From Comamonas testosteroni ATCC 11996 (GTDB lineage: Bacteria; Pseudomonadota; Gammaproteobacteria; Burkholderiales; Burkholderiaceae_C): a stretch of DNA of 64,000 nt. The translations under genes and the position numbers were made by a program. The stretch lies in assembly GCF_000241525.1 (NCBI RefSeq), contig NZ_AHIL01000054.1, forward strand, positions 1-64,000. The letters run 5' to 3'. Shown here piece by piece: positions 26,172-35,218 of this stretch; the stretch's first letter is position 1, and each line of letters starts with the position of its first letter. Below the pieces are notes generated by a model. That model was not told where the DNA came from. It worked only from the letters and a program-made list of their open reading frames with translations, and made no database searches.

Positions 26172-26831
26172 TCAGGCCGCCAGCAGGCCCTGTTTCTCTA
26201 TGAAGGCCACCACCTCATCCAGACCTTCCAGTGTCTTGAGGTTGGTCATCACAAAGGGCTTGAGCCCCTTGGGCGTGGTGCGCTGCTTGATGGTGTCGCT
26301 GCGCATGATGTCCAGATTGGCGCCCACATGGGGAGCCAGGTCGGTCTTGTTGATGACGAAGAGATCGCTCTTGGTGATGCCGGGACCGCCCTTGCGCGGA
26401 ATCTTCTCGCCTGCTGCCACGTCGATCACGTAGATGGTCAGATCCGACAGCTCGGGGCTGAAGGTGGCAGCCAGGTTGTCGCCGCCCGATTCGATGAAGA
26501 CGATGTCGGCATCGGGGAAGTCCTTGAGCATGCGGTCAATGGCTTCCAGGTTGATGGAAGCGTCCTCGCGAATCGCCGTGTGCGGGCAGCCGCCTGTTTC
26601 CACACCCATGATGCGCTCGGCGGGCAGGGCGCCGCTGATGGTCAGCAGGCGCTGGTCTTCCTTGGTGTAGATGTCGTTGGTGATAGCGACCAGGTCCCAT
26701 TTGCCGCGCATGGCCTTGCAGAGCATCTCCAGAATCGTGGTCTTGCCCGAGCCCACGGGCCCGCCTATGCCCACGCGCAGCGGCGGCAGCTTCTTGGTGC
26801 GGTTGGGGATATGGTGCAGTGCGGTCGACAT
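26172..26831 (-). CDS. ureG: Urease accessory GTPase UreG
   Basis: GTPase that, with UreD, UreF and UreE, delivers nickel into apo-urease. 219 residues: P-loop GGPVGSGKT (23-31), the [15 protein letters not shown] metal-binding Cys-Pro-His motif, [17 protein letters not shown], and the [11 protein letters not shown] guanine-specificity motif. The ATG at 26831 has an AAAGAACTC-type weak site; the 49 extra upstream codons in frame overlap the ABM gene and are not used. It is the last gene of the minus-strand urease set. Confidence 0.97.
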   Translation of the reverse strand: MSTALHHIPNRTKKLPPLRVGIGGPVGSGKTTILEMLCKAMRGKWDLVAITNDIYTKEDQRLLTISGALPAERIMGVETGGCPHTAIREDASINLEAIDRMLKDFPDADIVFIESGGDNLAATFSPELSDLTIYVIDVAAGEKIPRKGGPGITKSDLFVINKTDLAPHVGANLDIMRSDTIKQRTTPKGLKPFVMTNLKTLEGLDEVVAFIEKQGLLAA

Positions 26832-26863
26832 GGTGAGTTCTTTCGGGGGTGAGAGGGTTGCGA

Positions 26864-27196
26864 TCAGCGGGCCTTGCCGTAGGCACGCTCCACCTTGGCA
26901 ATGCGCAGCTCGAAATGCTGGTACCAGGTGGTGTGGCCTTTTTCCTGGGCGATCTGGTGCTCGGCGTTGTGCTTCCATTGACGGATGGCTTCCTCGCTTT
27001 CCCAGTAAGACACGGTGATGCCGAAGCCTTCGGCATCGCGGGTGCTTTCAGCGCCCAGATAGCCTGCCTGCTGGCCGGCCAGCTCCACCATGCGCTCGGC
27101 CATCTCGCCATAGCCCTGGTCCGTCTGGGTGCGCAGGGAGGTGAAGATGGCGGCGTAGTAGGGTGGCTGGGGCGTGGCGGCAAACAGTACAGACAT
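26864..27196 (-). CDS. Antibiotic biosynthesis monooxygenase (ABM) domain protein in the urease cluster
   Basis: 110 residues of the dimeric ferredoxin-like ABM type: [20 protein letters not shown], then [36 protein letters not shown] and [20 protein letters not shown]. Members include haem-degrading and small-molecule oxygenases, and proteins of unknown role. It sits between ureF (14 bp before it) and ureG (32 bp after it) on the same strand, so it is translated as part of the urease operon. A link to nickel insertion is not known. Start at 27196 chosen to fit the domain. Confidence 0.82.
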   Translation of the reverse strand: MSVLFAATPQPPYYAAIFTSLRTQTDQGYGEMAERMVELAGQQAGYLGAESTRDAEGFGITVSYWESEEAIRQWKHNAEHQIAQEKGHTTWYQHFELRIAKVERAYGKAR

Positions 27197-27209
27197 GGCG
27201 GATGGAGGT

Positions 27210-27926
27210 TCAGCTACGGAAAAGTCGAGAATACTGGTGTTCATGCTGGGCCGAGAGAATGGCCAGCATGGGCGAAAAAGCCTGTCTTGCGTTGTCCGGC
27301 AACGCCAGCGCGTATTCGACGGCAGCGGGAATTTCGGAAGTCAGCCGCGCCAAGATGCGCTGGCCGGCGCTCTGGCCCAGGGGCACGGTCTTGATGGCGG
27401 CCTGAACCATGTTCTCTGCCCAGCCAAAGGCATAGGCCAGCAGTGCATCACGCGGTGTGGCGCCGGTGCATTGGGCCGCCAGCGAGAAGGCGATGGGGTA
27501 GCTGGCATCCTGCGCGCCCAGCCAGTGGACGGAGGCCAGCGGGACTGCTTCGTCGGCGTAGCGGTTTTTCAGCCACTCGGTCAGCGAGCGGCCCATCTGC
27601 TCGGTCTGCAGGCGCAGCTCGCTGGTTTCGCGCGTGACTCTTACCCACTGGTTGAGGCTGGCAATGCGCGCCAGATCCGCGCCTTTCCAGGCCGGCATAG
27701 CCTGCGCAATCACGGCCATGTCCCCGCGCGACTGGGTCAGATGCAGCTGCTGCACCAGCCAGCCAGCGGCCTCTGATTCCGTTGTGACCAGCGCCGCATT
27801 GATGGCCGCTTCAAGCCCTTCCGAATAGGAAAAGCCGCCGATGGGCAGCGCCGGCGAGGCCAGCCACATCAGCTGCAGAAAGCTCTGCGCGCCAAGAGCC
27901 AGCAGTGGCTCAGTGGGCGTGGTCAT
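27210..27926 (-). CDS. ureF: Urease accessory protein UreF
   Basis: All-helical accessory protein, about 238 residues, that binds UreD and regulates the GTPase UreG during nickel insertion. Conserved parts are [20 protein letters not shown] at the N terminus, [24 protein letters not shown] [29 protein letters not shown], and [20 protein letters not shown]. Three in-frame ATGs are possible (27962, 27938, 27926); the last gives a start like that of related proteins and overlaps the ureE stop by 17 bp. Such overlap suggests coupling with ureE. Confidence 0.95.
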   Translation of the reverse strand: MTTPTEPLLALGAQSFLQLMWLASPALPIGGFSYSEGLEAAINAALVTTESEAAGWLVQQLHLTQSRGDMAVIAQAMPAWKGADLARIASLNQWVRVTRETSELRLQTEQMGRSLTEWLKNRYADEAVPLASVHWLGAQDASYPIAFSLAAQCTGATPRDALLAYAFGWAENMVQAAIKTVPLGQSAGQRILARLTSEIPAAVEYALALPDNARQAFSPMLAILSAQHEHQYSRLFRS

Positions 27927-28425
27927 GCGAGTGTCCATGGCCGTGATGATGGTGGCCGTCATTGGTCACATGGCCGCCATAGGCGCCTCCTTCGGGCTCG
28001 AAAGGCAGATCGGCCTCGACCACCGTCATATGCATGCTGCGCAGCATATCGGCCAGCACATGGTCGGGTTCGATCTTCAAATGGTCGGGCTGCAGCTCGA
28101 TCGGCACATGGCGGTTGCCCAGATGGTAGGCCGCGCGCATCAGGTCAAACGGCGTGCCATGCTCAGCACAGGCCGTGATGTGCAGCACTTTTTGCGGTGC
28201 GGCCAGCACGCGGATCAGGCTGCCATCTTCGGCCACCAGAACATCGCCGCCGCGCACGGCCTGGCCGCGTGGCAAGAAGACGGCCAGCTCGCGACCCAGG
28301 CTGTCGGTAGCGGCAAAGCGGCTCTTCTGACGCACATCCCAGTCCAGCTCCACGGAGGCGGCGCGTTTGAGGATGACGGTGGAAAGGCCCTGGCCCTGGA
28401 GCAGCAGTTTGTTGGCAGTCAGCAT
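27910..28425 (-). CDS. ureE: Urease accessory nickel metallochaperone UreE
   Basis: Delivers nickel to the UreG complex. 171 residues with the N-terminal peptide-binding domain ([20 protein letters not shown]), the central metal-binding domain with [25 protein letters not shown]-type sequence (split here as [20 protein letters not shown] then GNRHVPIEL), and a His-rich tail [15 protein letters not shown] beginning near residue 157, which binds several nickel ions. The ATG at 28425 starts the conserved domain. A gene on the opposite strand separates it from ureC. Confidence 0.95.
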   Translation of the reverse strand: MLTANKLLLQGQGLSTVILKRAASVELDWDVRQKSRFAATDSLGRELAVFLPRGQAVRGGDVLVAEDGSLIRVLAAPQKVLHITACAEHGTPFDLMRAAYHLGNRHVPIELQPDHLKIEPDHVLADMLRSMHMTVVEADLPFEPEGGAYGGHVTNDGHHHHGHGHSHDHAH

Positions 28426-28517
28426 GGTGAATTCACAATGAAATAAAAGGCCCGGACCAGATTGGCGCGCATGTTGCATGTGCTGCGCATATCAGTGATT
28501 TTGATGGTTCGAGCAAG

Positions 28518-29054
28518 ATGACAACTCTTTTGGAAGCTTCGGCAGAAATGGCAGCCCCGACCTCTTTGCATGATGCGCCTGCTGACTGGCAGGGCTGTGG
28601 CGCAGCCTATGTGGCGGTGTATGGCACTTTGCGTGCCGGTGGCATCAACGATATTGCCAGGCTCCAGCCGGGCATCGCCTGTGTCGGCAGGACCCAGCTG
28701 ACCGGAACTTTGCATGACCTGGGCTGGTACCCGGGCCTGAGGCTGCAAGGCACGCAAACCGTGCTGGCCGAGGTCTACCCCATGGACGCAGCGCTGGAGC
28801 GGGCCATGGATCGCATCGAAGGCCTGTGGCCCGAAGACCTGGGTGAATACGCCAAGCGCATTCTGACCCTGCCCGTGATGCTGACCCAGGGCGGTCAGCA
28901 GTCCATCACCGTGCTGGTGTACGAGGCCATGCCCGCCACCGTGAGCGCTGCGCCGCAGCTCGCCGTCAGTGACTGGCTGGCCTGGTTTGAGGGCAAGGGC
29001 ATGCAGCATCCGGATACGGAGTTTCAGCTCAACACTGCTCAGAACAGGAAGTAG
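28518..29054 (+). CDS. Gamma-glutamylcyclotransferase-like (AIG2/GGCT) protein
   Basis: 178 residues with a GGCT/AIG2 fold: the substrate loop [12 protein letters not shown] near 35-46, [20 protein letters not shown], and [17 protein letters not shown] with an acidic active-site candidate. Members cyclise gamma-glutamyl amines. It is encoded on the strand opposite to the urease genes, between ureE and ureC, and its last 16 bp overlap the 3' end of ureC tail to tail. A urease transcript crossing from ureC to ureE would be antisense to it. Confidence 0.82.
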   Translation: MTTLLEASAEMAAPTSLHDAPADWQGCGAAYVAVYGTLRAGGINDIARLQPGIACVGRTQLTGTLHDLGWYPGLRLQGTQTVLAEVYPMDAALERAMDRIEGLWPEDLGEYAKRILTLPVMLTQGGQQSITVLVYEAMPATVSAAPQLAVSDWLAWFEGKGMQHPDTEFQLNTAQNRK

Positions 29055-30781
29055 CGCTGTGCCATGGGCAGGCTGACCGCGGGCTCGCAGGTCAGCAGAT
29101 CGCCATTGGCGCGCACGGCATAGGTCTGGGCGTCCACCTCCATATGCGGCGCCAGATCGTTGTGGATCATGTGCTGCTTCTTCACATTGCGTATGCCCCT
29201 GACCGCCGACAGGGTCTTGTGCAGCCCGAAGCGCTGGCCGATGCCGGCGGCAAGTCCTGCCTGGGAGACAAAGGTCAGTGAAGTTCTGGCAACTGCACCG
29301 CCAAAGCTTGCAAACATGGGGCGGTAATGCACGGGCTGAGGCGTGGGAATGGAGGCGTTCGGATCGCCCATGGCCGCCATGGCGATGCTGCCGCCCTTGA
29401 GGATGCAAAACGGCTTGACGCCAAAGAAGGCGGGCTTCCAGATCACGATATCGGCCCACTTGCCCACCTCGATGCTGCCCACCTCGTGGCTGATGCCATG
29501 GGCAATCGCGGGGTTGATGGTGTATTTGGCGATATAGCGCTTGACGCGGAAGTTGTCGTTGCGCGCGCCGTCTCCACTCAGGGCGCCGCGCTGCAGCTTC
29601 ATCTTGTGCGCCGTCTGCCAGGTACGCAGAATGACTTCGCCCACGCGACCCATGGCCTGGCTGTCGGAGCTGAACATGCTGATCGCGCCGATATCGTGCA
29701 GGATGTCCTCGGCCGCAATCGTTTCCTTGCGGATGCGGCTTTCGGCAAAGGCCAGATCTTCGGCAATGCCGGCGTCCAGGTGGTGGCAGACCATGAGCAT
29801 GTCCACATGCTCGTCCAGCGTGTTGATGGTGTAGGGGCGCGTGGGGTTGGTGGAGCTGGGCAGCACATTGGCCTCGCCCACCACTTTCAGAATGTCGGGC
29901 GCATGGCCTCCCCCCGCGCCTTCGGTGTGGAAGGTGTGAATGGTGCGGCCCTTGAAAGCCGCCACGGTGTCCTCCACAAAGCCGGACTCGTTGAGCGTGT
30001 CGGTGTGGATGGCGACCTGAGTGTCGGTGTCTTCGGCCACGTCGAGACAGTTGCTGATGGCGGCCGGCGTGCTGCCCCAGTCCTCGTGCAGCTTCAGGCC
30101 GATGGCGCCGGCACTGATCTGCTCGTGCAGGCCGCCTGGCAGGCTGGCATTGCCCTTGCCCAGAAAACCCAGATTCATGGGGAAAGCGTCGGCGGCCTGC
30201 AGCATGCGTTCCATATGCCAGGGGCCTGGCGTGCAGGTGGTAGCGAAGGTGCCGGTGGCCGGGCCGGTGCCGCCGCCGATCATGGTGGTCACGCCGCTGG
30301 TCAGTGCTTCTTCGATCTGCTGCGGGGCAATGAAATGGATATGGGTGTCGATACCGCCTGCGGTGACGATATTGCCTTCGCAGGAGATGATTTCCGTGCC
30401 CGGGCCAATGATGATGTCCACGCCGGGCTGGGTGTCGGGGTTGCCGGCCTTGCCTATGGCCGCAATACGGCCGTCCTTGAGGCCGATGTCGGCCTTGACG
30501 ATGCCCCAGTGGTCCATGATCAGTGCGTTGGTCAGCACGGTATCGACCGCGCCACCTCCGTCGGGCCCTGTTCCCGTCCCGTTGCGTGTGCGCTGGCTTT
30601 GCGCCATGCCGTCGCGGATGGTCTTGCCGCCGCCGAACTTCACTTCCTCACCATAGCCGCCAGCGGCCAGGGTGTAGTCTTTTTCGACCTCGACGATGAG
30701 TTCGGTATCGGCCAGGCGCAGGCGGTCACCCACGGTGGGGCCAAAGGTTTCTGCGTAGGCTCGTCGGTCCATGGTGGCCAT
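29039..30781 (-). CDS. ureC: Urease alpha subunit
   Basis: Catalytic subunit that hydrolyses urea to ammonia and carbamate with a dinuclear nickel centre. 580 residues. Nickel ligands and active-site parts are in place: THIH with His147 and His149, the carbamylated Lys230 in GLKLHEDWG, His259 in [22 protein letters not shown], the mobile-flap Cys in MVCHHLDAG and the Asp of [21 protein letters not shown] insertion near residue 70 makes it slightly longer than the Klebsiella enzyme. A LysE-type gene separates it from ureB. Confidence 0.98.
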   Translation of the reverse strand: MATMDRRAYAETFGPTVGDRLRLADTELIVEVEKDYTLAAGGYGEEVKFGGGKTIRDGMAQSQRTRNGTGTGPDGGGAVDTVLTNALIMDHWGIVKADIGLKDGRIAAIGKAGNPDTQPGVDIIIGPGTEIISCEGNIVTAGGIDTHIHFIAPQQIEEALTSGVTTMIGGGTGPATGTFATTCTPGPWHMERMLQAADAFPMNLGFLGKGNASLPGGLHEQISAGAIGLKLHEDWGSTPAAISNCLDVAEDTDTQVAIHTDTLNESGFVEDTVAAFKGRTIHTFHTEGAGGGHAPDILKVVGEANVLPSSTNPTRPYTINTLDEHVDMLMVCHHLDAGIAEDLAFAESRIRKETIAAEDILHDIGAISMFSSDSQAMGRVGEVILRTWQTAHKMKLQRGALSGDGARNDNFRVKRYIAKYTINPAIAHGISHEVGSIEVGKWADIVIWKPAFFGVKPFCILKGGSIAMAAMGDPNASIPTPQPVHYRPMFASFGGAVARTSLTFVSQAGLAAGIGQRFGLHKTLSAVRGIRNVKKQHMIHNDLAPHMEVDAQTYAVRANGDLLTCEPAVSLPMAQRYFLF

Positions 30782-30804
30782 TGAGGAATCTCCGATTCAG
30801 GTAT

Positions 30805-31476
30805 TCAGCGCAGGGACTGCTGCTGGGCTGCCGGTGGCAGGGCGACGGGGCTTGTGCTGAGCAGGTCGCGCAATGTACCCAGTGCCAGGGCCAGCAGCAG
30901 TGCGGCGCAGCAGCGGTAGGTAAAACGGCTCCAGTGCGCGGCAGCGCGGCGGAAGAGCCGGTCCACCAAGGCTGCGCAGACAAAGCACCAGAGCAGGGAT
31001 GAAGTCATGAACCCCGCGAAGAACAGCCCGTAGTCGCTGGCGCCGGGCTGGGTCACTCCCACGGCTCCGAGGGCGCTGCCCATGGCGGCCCAGTAGGCCA
31101 GGTTCTGCGGGTTGGTCAGCGACAGGGCCATGCCGCGGCGCAGGGCCTGCTTCTGCGTGGCGGCGGCGGTGGCCGAGGCATCGAGCCGGTGTTCGGTACG
31201 CGCGGCCTTCCAGCTGTCCCAGGACAGCCAGAGCAGGTAGGCGGTGCCCGCCAGACCCATCGGCCAGCGCAAGGCGTCGACCTGCATGACCAGACCAATG
31301 CCGGCCAGGCCCAGCAAGGCCCAGCTTGCATCGCCCACCAGGGAGCCCAGCTGCACGGCCAGCGCCGGGCGATAGCCGCCGCGCAGACCTTGGCGCACGG
31401 TCTCGGCAAACACCGCTCCGGGCGCTGCGTTGAACACCAGGCCCAGGACAAAAGCAGAAGCAAAGAGCATCAGCAT
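30805..31476 (-). CDS. LysE-family membrane exporter within the urease operon
   Basis: 223 residues with about six hydrophobic helices, starting FASAFVLGLVFNAAPGAVFA, which carries the LysE/RhtB signature (N-A-A-P-G). Family members export amino acids or related small molecules. It lies between ureB (6 bp upstream) and ureC (23 bp downstream), all on the same strand, so it is translated with urease. In the few descriptions known to me the role of such inserted LysE genes is unsettled; export of an amine or help with metal uptake are guesses. Confidence 0.85.
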   Translation of the reverse strand: MLMLFASAFVLGLVFNAAPGAVFAETVRQGLRGGYRPALAVQLGSLVGDASWALLGLAGIGLVMQVDALRWPMGLAGTAYLLWLSWDSWKAARTEHRLDASATAAATQKQALRRGMALSLTNPQNLAYWAAMGSALGAVGVTQPGASDYGLFFAGFMTSSLLWCFVCAALVDRLFRRAAAHWSRFTYRCCAALLLALALGTLRDLLSTSPVALPPAAQQQSLR

Positions 31477-31482
31477 GGCAGG

Positions 31483-31806
31483 TCAGTCCCTGGCCGCTAC
31501 GGGCAATGGGCCCTGGACCAGACTGCGAAAACCATAGATCTGGCGGTCGCCGCCGATCTCGACCAGCTCCACCGTGCGCTGCTGGCCCGGCTCGAAGCGC
31601 ACGGCCATGCCACTGGCAATATTCAGGCGCATGCCGTGGGCGGCGGTGCGGTCGAAATCCAGGCCCGCATTGGTTTCGGCGAAGTGGTAGTGCGAGCCGA
31701 CCTGAATCGGCCGGTCGCTGGCATTGTTCACCACCAGCGTGAGCGTGCGGCGGCCGGGGTTGAGTGCATGGCTGCCCTCGTCAAGAATCAGTTCGCCGGG
31801 GATCAT
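31483..31806 (-). CDS. ureB: Urease beta subunit
   Basis: Structural subunit of the (UreABC)3 enzyme, 107 residues of normal length. Conserved parts: [39 protein letters not shown] with [13 protein letters not shown], and [20 protein letters not shown]. It lies after ureJ and before the LysE-type gene. It appears intact. Confidence 0.97.
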   Translation of the reverse strand: MIPGELILDEGSHALNPGRRTLTLVVNNASDRPIQVGSHYHFAETNAGLDFDRTAAHGMRLNIASGMAVRFEPGQQRTVELVEIGGDRQIYGFRSLVQGPLPVAARD

Positions 31807-31860
31807 CTTTCGCCTCCTTGCGCAAAGGCCTTGTGCTGCGCTGTGCCGGGGTGTTTCATA

Positions 31861-32478
31861 TCAGGCCAGTTTCGTCAGCATGAAAGCGCCGAGTGCAGCG
31901 GTGGCGGCACCGCCGAACCGGGCCGCCCATTGGTGGCGCTGCATGACGGCATGACCGAGCACCATGCCAGCGATATGCAGCGTGGCCGAGCCCAGAGCAA
32001 TGCCCACCAGTGCGCCGACGGCCGCCAGGCCGCTGTCTCCGGCCAGCTCAAAGCCGTGCGCTGCGCCGTGGAAGAAGGCAAACACTGCAGCCAGTGCGGC
32101 GGCAACGCCCCAGGGCATTTTTTGCTGGACCAGCACCAGCAGGCCCAGCACCAGCACGGACGCGGCAATCATGGGCTCCACGCCCGGCACCCACAGGCCG
32201 GCAAAGCCGGCCACGGCACCCGCCACCAATAGGGCCACAAAGGCCGCAGGTGCACGCCAGGCCGTGCGCGGGCTGGGCATGGTCAGCGCGCTCCAGGCGC
32301 CCACGGCCAGCATGGCGGCCAGATGGTCTACACCGGTAAACGGGTGGGCAAAGGCATGGCCCAGGCTGTCGAGAAAGTGGTGATGGCCGCCTGCATCAGA
32401 GCCCATATGTGCGAGAGCGGACAGGGGCAGTGCGGTCGCCGCAGCGGCTGTGGTGGCAAGGAGCTTATTGAATTTCAT
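31861..32478 (-). CDS. ureJ: HupE/UreJ-family nickel permease
   Basis: About 205 residues: a signal-peptide-like N terminus (KLLATTAAAATALPLSALAH), a His-rich segment (GSDAGGHHHFLDSLGHAFAH) that resembles the conserved HPxTGxDH motif in HPFTGVDHLAAMLAVGAW, and about six membrane helices. HupE/UreJ proteins are linked with nickel uptake for hydrogenase and urease. It lies between ureA and ureB. Start at 32478 fixed by the signal peptide. Confidence 0.9.
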   Translation of the reverse strand: MKFNKLLATTAAAATALPLSALAHMGSDAGGHHHFLDSLGHAFAHPFTGVDHLAAMLAVGAWSALTMPSPRTAWRAPAAFVALLVAGAVAGFAGLWVPGVEPMIAASVLVLGLLVLVQQKMPWGVAAALAAVFAFFHGAAHGFELAGDSGLAAVGALVGIALGSATLHIAGMVLGHAVMQRHQWAARFGGAATAALGAFMLTKLA

Positions 32479-32495
32479 AGCTATCTGCGCTTGAT
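32476..32495. repeat. Short AGCT(..)TGCGCTT repeat copy between ureA and ureJ
   Basis: CATAGCTATCTGCGCTTGAT, a diverged copy overlapping the start codon of ureJ. It belongs to the short repeat group seen elsewhere in this window. Confidence 0.4.
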
Positions 32496-32542
32496 GGATA
32501 GGGGTTTGATGGCTGAAAGGCTTGAAGTCTCTGGATGCTGCT

Positions 32543-32845
32543 TCAGGCGATGGGCTCATGCACGGTGACCAGCTTGGTGCCATCGGGGAAGGTGGCCTCG
32601 ATCTGGATGTCGGGAATCATCTCGGGGATGCCCTCCATCACATCGGCGCGGGTCAGCACGCTGCGGCCTTCGCTCATGAGCTGGGCCACGGTCCTGCCAT
32701 CGCGTGCTCCCTCCATCACAAAGGCGCTGATCAGTGCCACGGCCTCGGGGTAGTTGAGCTTGAGGCCACGAGCCATTCGCCGCTCGGCCAGCAGGGCGGC
32801 GGTAAAGATCAACAGCTTGTCTTTTTCGCGTGGTGTCAGTTCCAT
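32543..32845 (-). CDS. ureA: Urease gamma subunit
   Basis: Structural subunit, exactly 100 residues from the ATG at 32845 ([20 protein letters not shown]), the standard length. An in-frame TTG 9 bp upstream is rejected. Other conserved parts: [38 protein letters not shown] and [20 protein letters not shown]. It is the first gene of the minus-strand urease set, about 69 nt downstream of the start predicted from a sigma-54 promoter. No ureD precedes it, unlike in most operons of this type. Confidence 0.97.
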   Translation of the reverse strand: MELTPREKDKLLIFTAALLAERRMARGLKLNYPEAVALISAFVMEGARDGRTVAQLMSEGRSVLTRADVMEGIPEMIPDIQIEATFPDGTKLVTVHEPIA

Positions 32846-32924
32846 CTTCTTCAATCCCTCAGTCAGCTCGCGCAGTCGGTGGCACCGGCAGAACGCACGC
32901 TGGGAGTTTCATGCCCTTTTATGT

Positions 32925-32940
32925 AGCAAGTGCCATGCCA
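32925..32940 (-). promoter_or_regulatory. Sigma-54 promoter for ureA
   Basis: On the minus strand TGGCATGGCACTTGCT, 11 of 12 defined positions of TGGCACGN4TTGCW with exact GG-10-GC spacing. Predicted transcription start near 32914. Confidence 0.8.
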
Positions 32941-32988
32941 AAGGCCAGTCTTTATTGCCAGCCTGTAGGCAAGCCGTTGCAGATGTTT

Positions 32989-33005
32989 TGCACCTTGTTG
33001 GTGCT
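32989..33005. promoter_or_regulatory. NtrC-type enhancer site between ureA and the TonB receptor gene
   Basis: TGCACC-TTGTT-GGTGCT, 11 of 12 matches to the NtrC half-sites TGCACC-N5-GGTGCA. It is centred about 83 bp upstream of the ureA start and 122 bp upstream of the divergent start, both normal enhancer distances. Confidence 0.75.
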
Positions 33006-33092
33006 GCCGGCACCCGGTTGTGCACCAGGGTGTATCGGTGAGGCCGCGATGGTGCTTTGTGGTGCATTGGCGAGCCGTAGCGGTGCATTGCA

Positions 33093-33108
33093 TGGCACGA
33101 ACTTTGCT
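33093..33108 (+). promoter_or_regulatory. Sigma-54 promoter for the TonB receptor gene
   Basis: TGGCACGAACTTTGCT matches every defined position of TGGCACGN4TTGCW. The expected transcription start (about 33119) coincides with the ATG at 33119, so the true start codon may lie further in or the mRNA may be leaderless. Upstream lie near-repeats GGTGC(T/A)TTG at 33051, 33061 and 33082 with 10- and 21-bp spacing. Confidence 0.8.
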
Positions 33109-33118
33109 GTTCTGGTGC

Positions 33119-35203
33119 ATGTACAAAAGACCGTTGAATAGGGGAGGCGCGCAGTGCCTGGGTACCACGGCAAGACTCGCAGTGCTGGTCTTGGGCGGTA
33201 CGCTGTGGATGGCTTCAGCCGTACAAGCGCAAACAGCCGAGGAAGGCGACAAGGTATTGCCCGAGGTGAGGGTGAATGCCCTGGTCAAAGGCCAGGCGCT
33301 GGACGAGTCACAACGCGCGTTTTCCGTCACCGAGTTCAGGCGCGATGAAATTCGCGAGCAGCCCAGACAGGAGGTGGAATCATTGTGGAGCCAGGTACCC
33401 GGCATGCATGTCAATCACTACCAGCTCAGCGGTGTGGCCAACGGGCTGGTGCTGCGCGGTTTTGGCGGCGGTGGCCATGGCGGCGATGTGGCGGCCACAC
33501 TGGATGGCATCCCGCTCAACGAAGCCATGTCGCATGCTGATGGATATTTCGATCTCAATGTGGTGGTGCCGCTGGAGCTGGACAAGGTCAATGTCTATCG
33601 CGGTCCCGTGTCGGTGCTGCAGGGCAATTACAACCGAGCAGGGCTGCTGGAGATGCGCACGCGGCGCAGCGGCAGCTATGCGGAGTTCGATGTCAGCGCC
33701 GGCTCCCATGGCATGTTCGATGCACAGTCCGCTCTCGGGCGCGAGCTGGAGGGGGGCGATCAGCTCAACCTGGCTACTCAGCATGCACGCGGTGATGGAG
33801 CGCGGCCCGCCTCGCGCCATGAGCGCAGCACCCTCAGCGGCACCTGGAAGCACCATGTGCATGAAAAGCTCGATATCTCGCTGTCCGGTCGCTGGCACGA
33901 GGCGCGTGGCGACTCGCCCGGCTATCTGACCGAAGCGCAGTGGCGGCAGGACCCACAGGGCAAGGACAGTCGCGTAGTGGGGGATGGTGCCAACAAGCAC
34001 TTTGGCACGCTGCGCCTGGATGCGCAGTACGCACTGGATGCAGATACCCGGCTGCTGGGTTTTGTCTACGGCACGCAGCAGGATTTTGTGCGCTGGTTCA
34101 CCCGCCCGCGCAGCTCCACCTGGATGCAGCGCGAGGAGCGCTACGACCGCAGCGTGCTGGGAGCGGGGCTGAATCTCAGTGGCAAGTCGCTTCTGGTGGC
34201 GCGCGAGCTGAACTGGATGCTGGGCCTGGAGCAGGTGCGCGAGTCCACGGACTATGGCTACTGGGATGGATTGCTCGACCGCCGGCGCACCGGCCCTGCA
34301 TTGAGTGATCGCAATACGCGGCTCGACAACACAGCGATCTACGGCCAGGCTGGCTGGCAGCCAACGGCCTGGTTGCAGACCACGGCGGCCCTGCGCTGGG
34401 ACCACTTTGACGGCCGTTGCCGTCTGCTGGGGGCAGAGGCCGGTGGCGATGAATGCAATCGCATGCAGGGCCGCAGCCATGCCAGCCCCAAGCTGGGAGC
34501 ACTGGCGCATCTCAATGCCCGCACAGCCGTGCGTGCCAGCTGGTCGCAGGGCTTTGCGCTGCCCAGCGACTTTGCCAAGTACGCGCTGCGCAACAGCGAC
34601 CTGCATGCGAATATCTTTCGCCAGAGCGAGCTGGGCGTGGAGTGGAAGCCATCGGCCCATTGGCTGATCGATGCCTCGCTCTATCGCATCGGCTCCAGCC
34701 ATGAAATACGCAACACGGCGCCTGGTGAGTATGAAAACCTGGGCGCGACCGTGCGCAAGGGCGTAGAGCTGCAGCTGCACTGGCTGCCCAGCCGCAACTG
34801 GCATGTGGAATGGGCTTATGGCCACAATCGCTCCGAAGTCACGCAGAACGCGGATGCCGCACTGCTGGGCCGGCGCGTGGTGGCCGTGCCCGAGTACACC
34901 AGCACCTTGCATGCGCGCTGGATGCCGCGCAGCGATGTCACCTTGCATGGCGTGCTGCGCCATGTGGGGCGTGCGCCCATCAACGCCAGCAATACTGAAT
35001 GGGCGGGCAGCTATCGCTGGCTGGACCTGGGCCTGCAATACCGCTTGCCCGCAAGCCTGGCGCGCAATGCCAGCCTGAGCCTGTGGCTGCGCAACGCCGC
35101 CAACACCCGCTATGCCAGTACCACCACCATGATTGCCGGCCAGCGCCTGGTCGCCCCCGGCGTGCCGCGCAGCGTGCAGCTGGGCCTGCAGTTTTCCTTA
35201 TGA
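33119..35203 (+). CDS. TonB-dependent outer-membrane receptor
   Basis: About 694 residues: signal peptide (RLAVLVLGGTLWMASAVQA), TonB box region, plug domain (about 45-170; LWSQVPGMHVNHYQLSG, VLRGFGGGGHGGDVAATLDG) and a 22-strand barrel ending in an aromatic residue pattern (SVQLGLQFSL). A His-rich plug loop (GGGGHGGD) may bind metal. The substrate is inferred, not shown: the adjacent DUF4198 gene and the divergent urease operon suggest nickel or a nickel chelate. Start uncertain: 33119 (ATG) or an in-frame TTG at 33134. Confidence 0.88.
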   Translation: MYKRPLNRGGAQCLGTTARLAVLVLGGTLWMASAVQAQTAEEGDKVLPEVRVNALVKGQALDESQRAFSVTEFRRDEIREQPRQEVESLWSQVPGMHVNHYQLSGVANGLVLRGFGGGGHGGDVAATLDGIPLNEAMSHADGYFDLNVVVPLELDKVNVYRGPVSVLQGNYNRAGLLEMRTRRSGSYAEFDVSAGSHGMFDAQSALGRELEGGDQLNLATQHARGDGARPASRHERSTLSGTWKHHVHEKLDISLSGRWHEARGDSPGYLTEAQWRQDPQGKDSRVVGDGANKHFGTLRLDAQYALDADTRLLGFVYGTQQDFVRWFTRPRSSTWMQREERYDRSVLGAGLNLSGKSLLVARELNWMLGLEQVRESTDYGYWDGLLDRRRTGPALSDRNTRLDNTAIYGQAGWQPTAWLQTTAALRWDHFDGRCRLLGAEAGGDECNRMQGRSHASPKLGALAHLNARTAVRASWSQGFALPSDFAKYALRNSDLHANIFRQSELGVEWKPSAHWLIDASLYRIGSSHEIRNTAPGEYENLGATVRKGVELQLHWLPSRNWHVEWAYGHNRSEVTQNADAALLGRRVVAVPEYTSTLHARWMPRSDVTLHGVLRHVGRAPINASNTEWAGSYRWLDLGLQYRLPASLARNASLSLWLRNAANTRYASTTTMIAGQRLVAPGVPRSVQLGLQFSL

Positions 35204-35218
35204 TTTTTCGGAGCTTCC

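Noticed and set aside
33006-33030. Second NtrC-like site GGCACCCGGTTGTGCAC
   Set aside because: Half-sites are there but the spacing is off by one and the right half does not match GGTGC in register.
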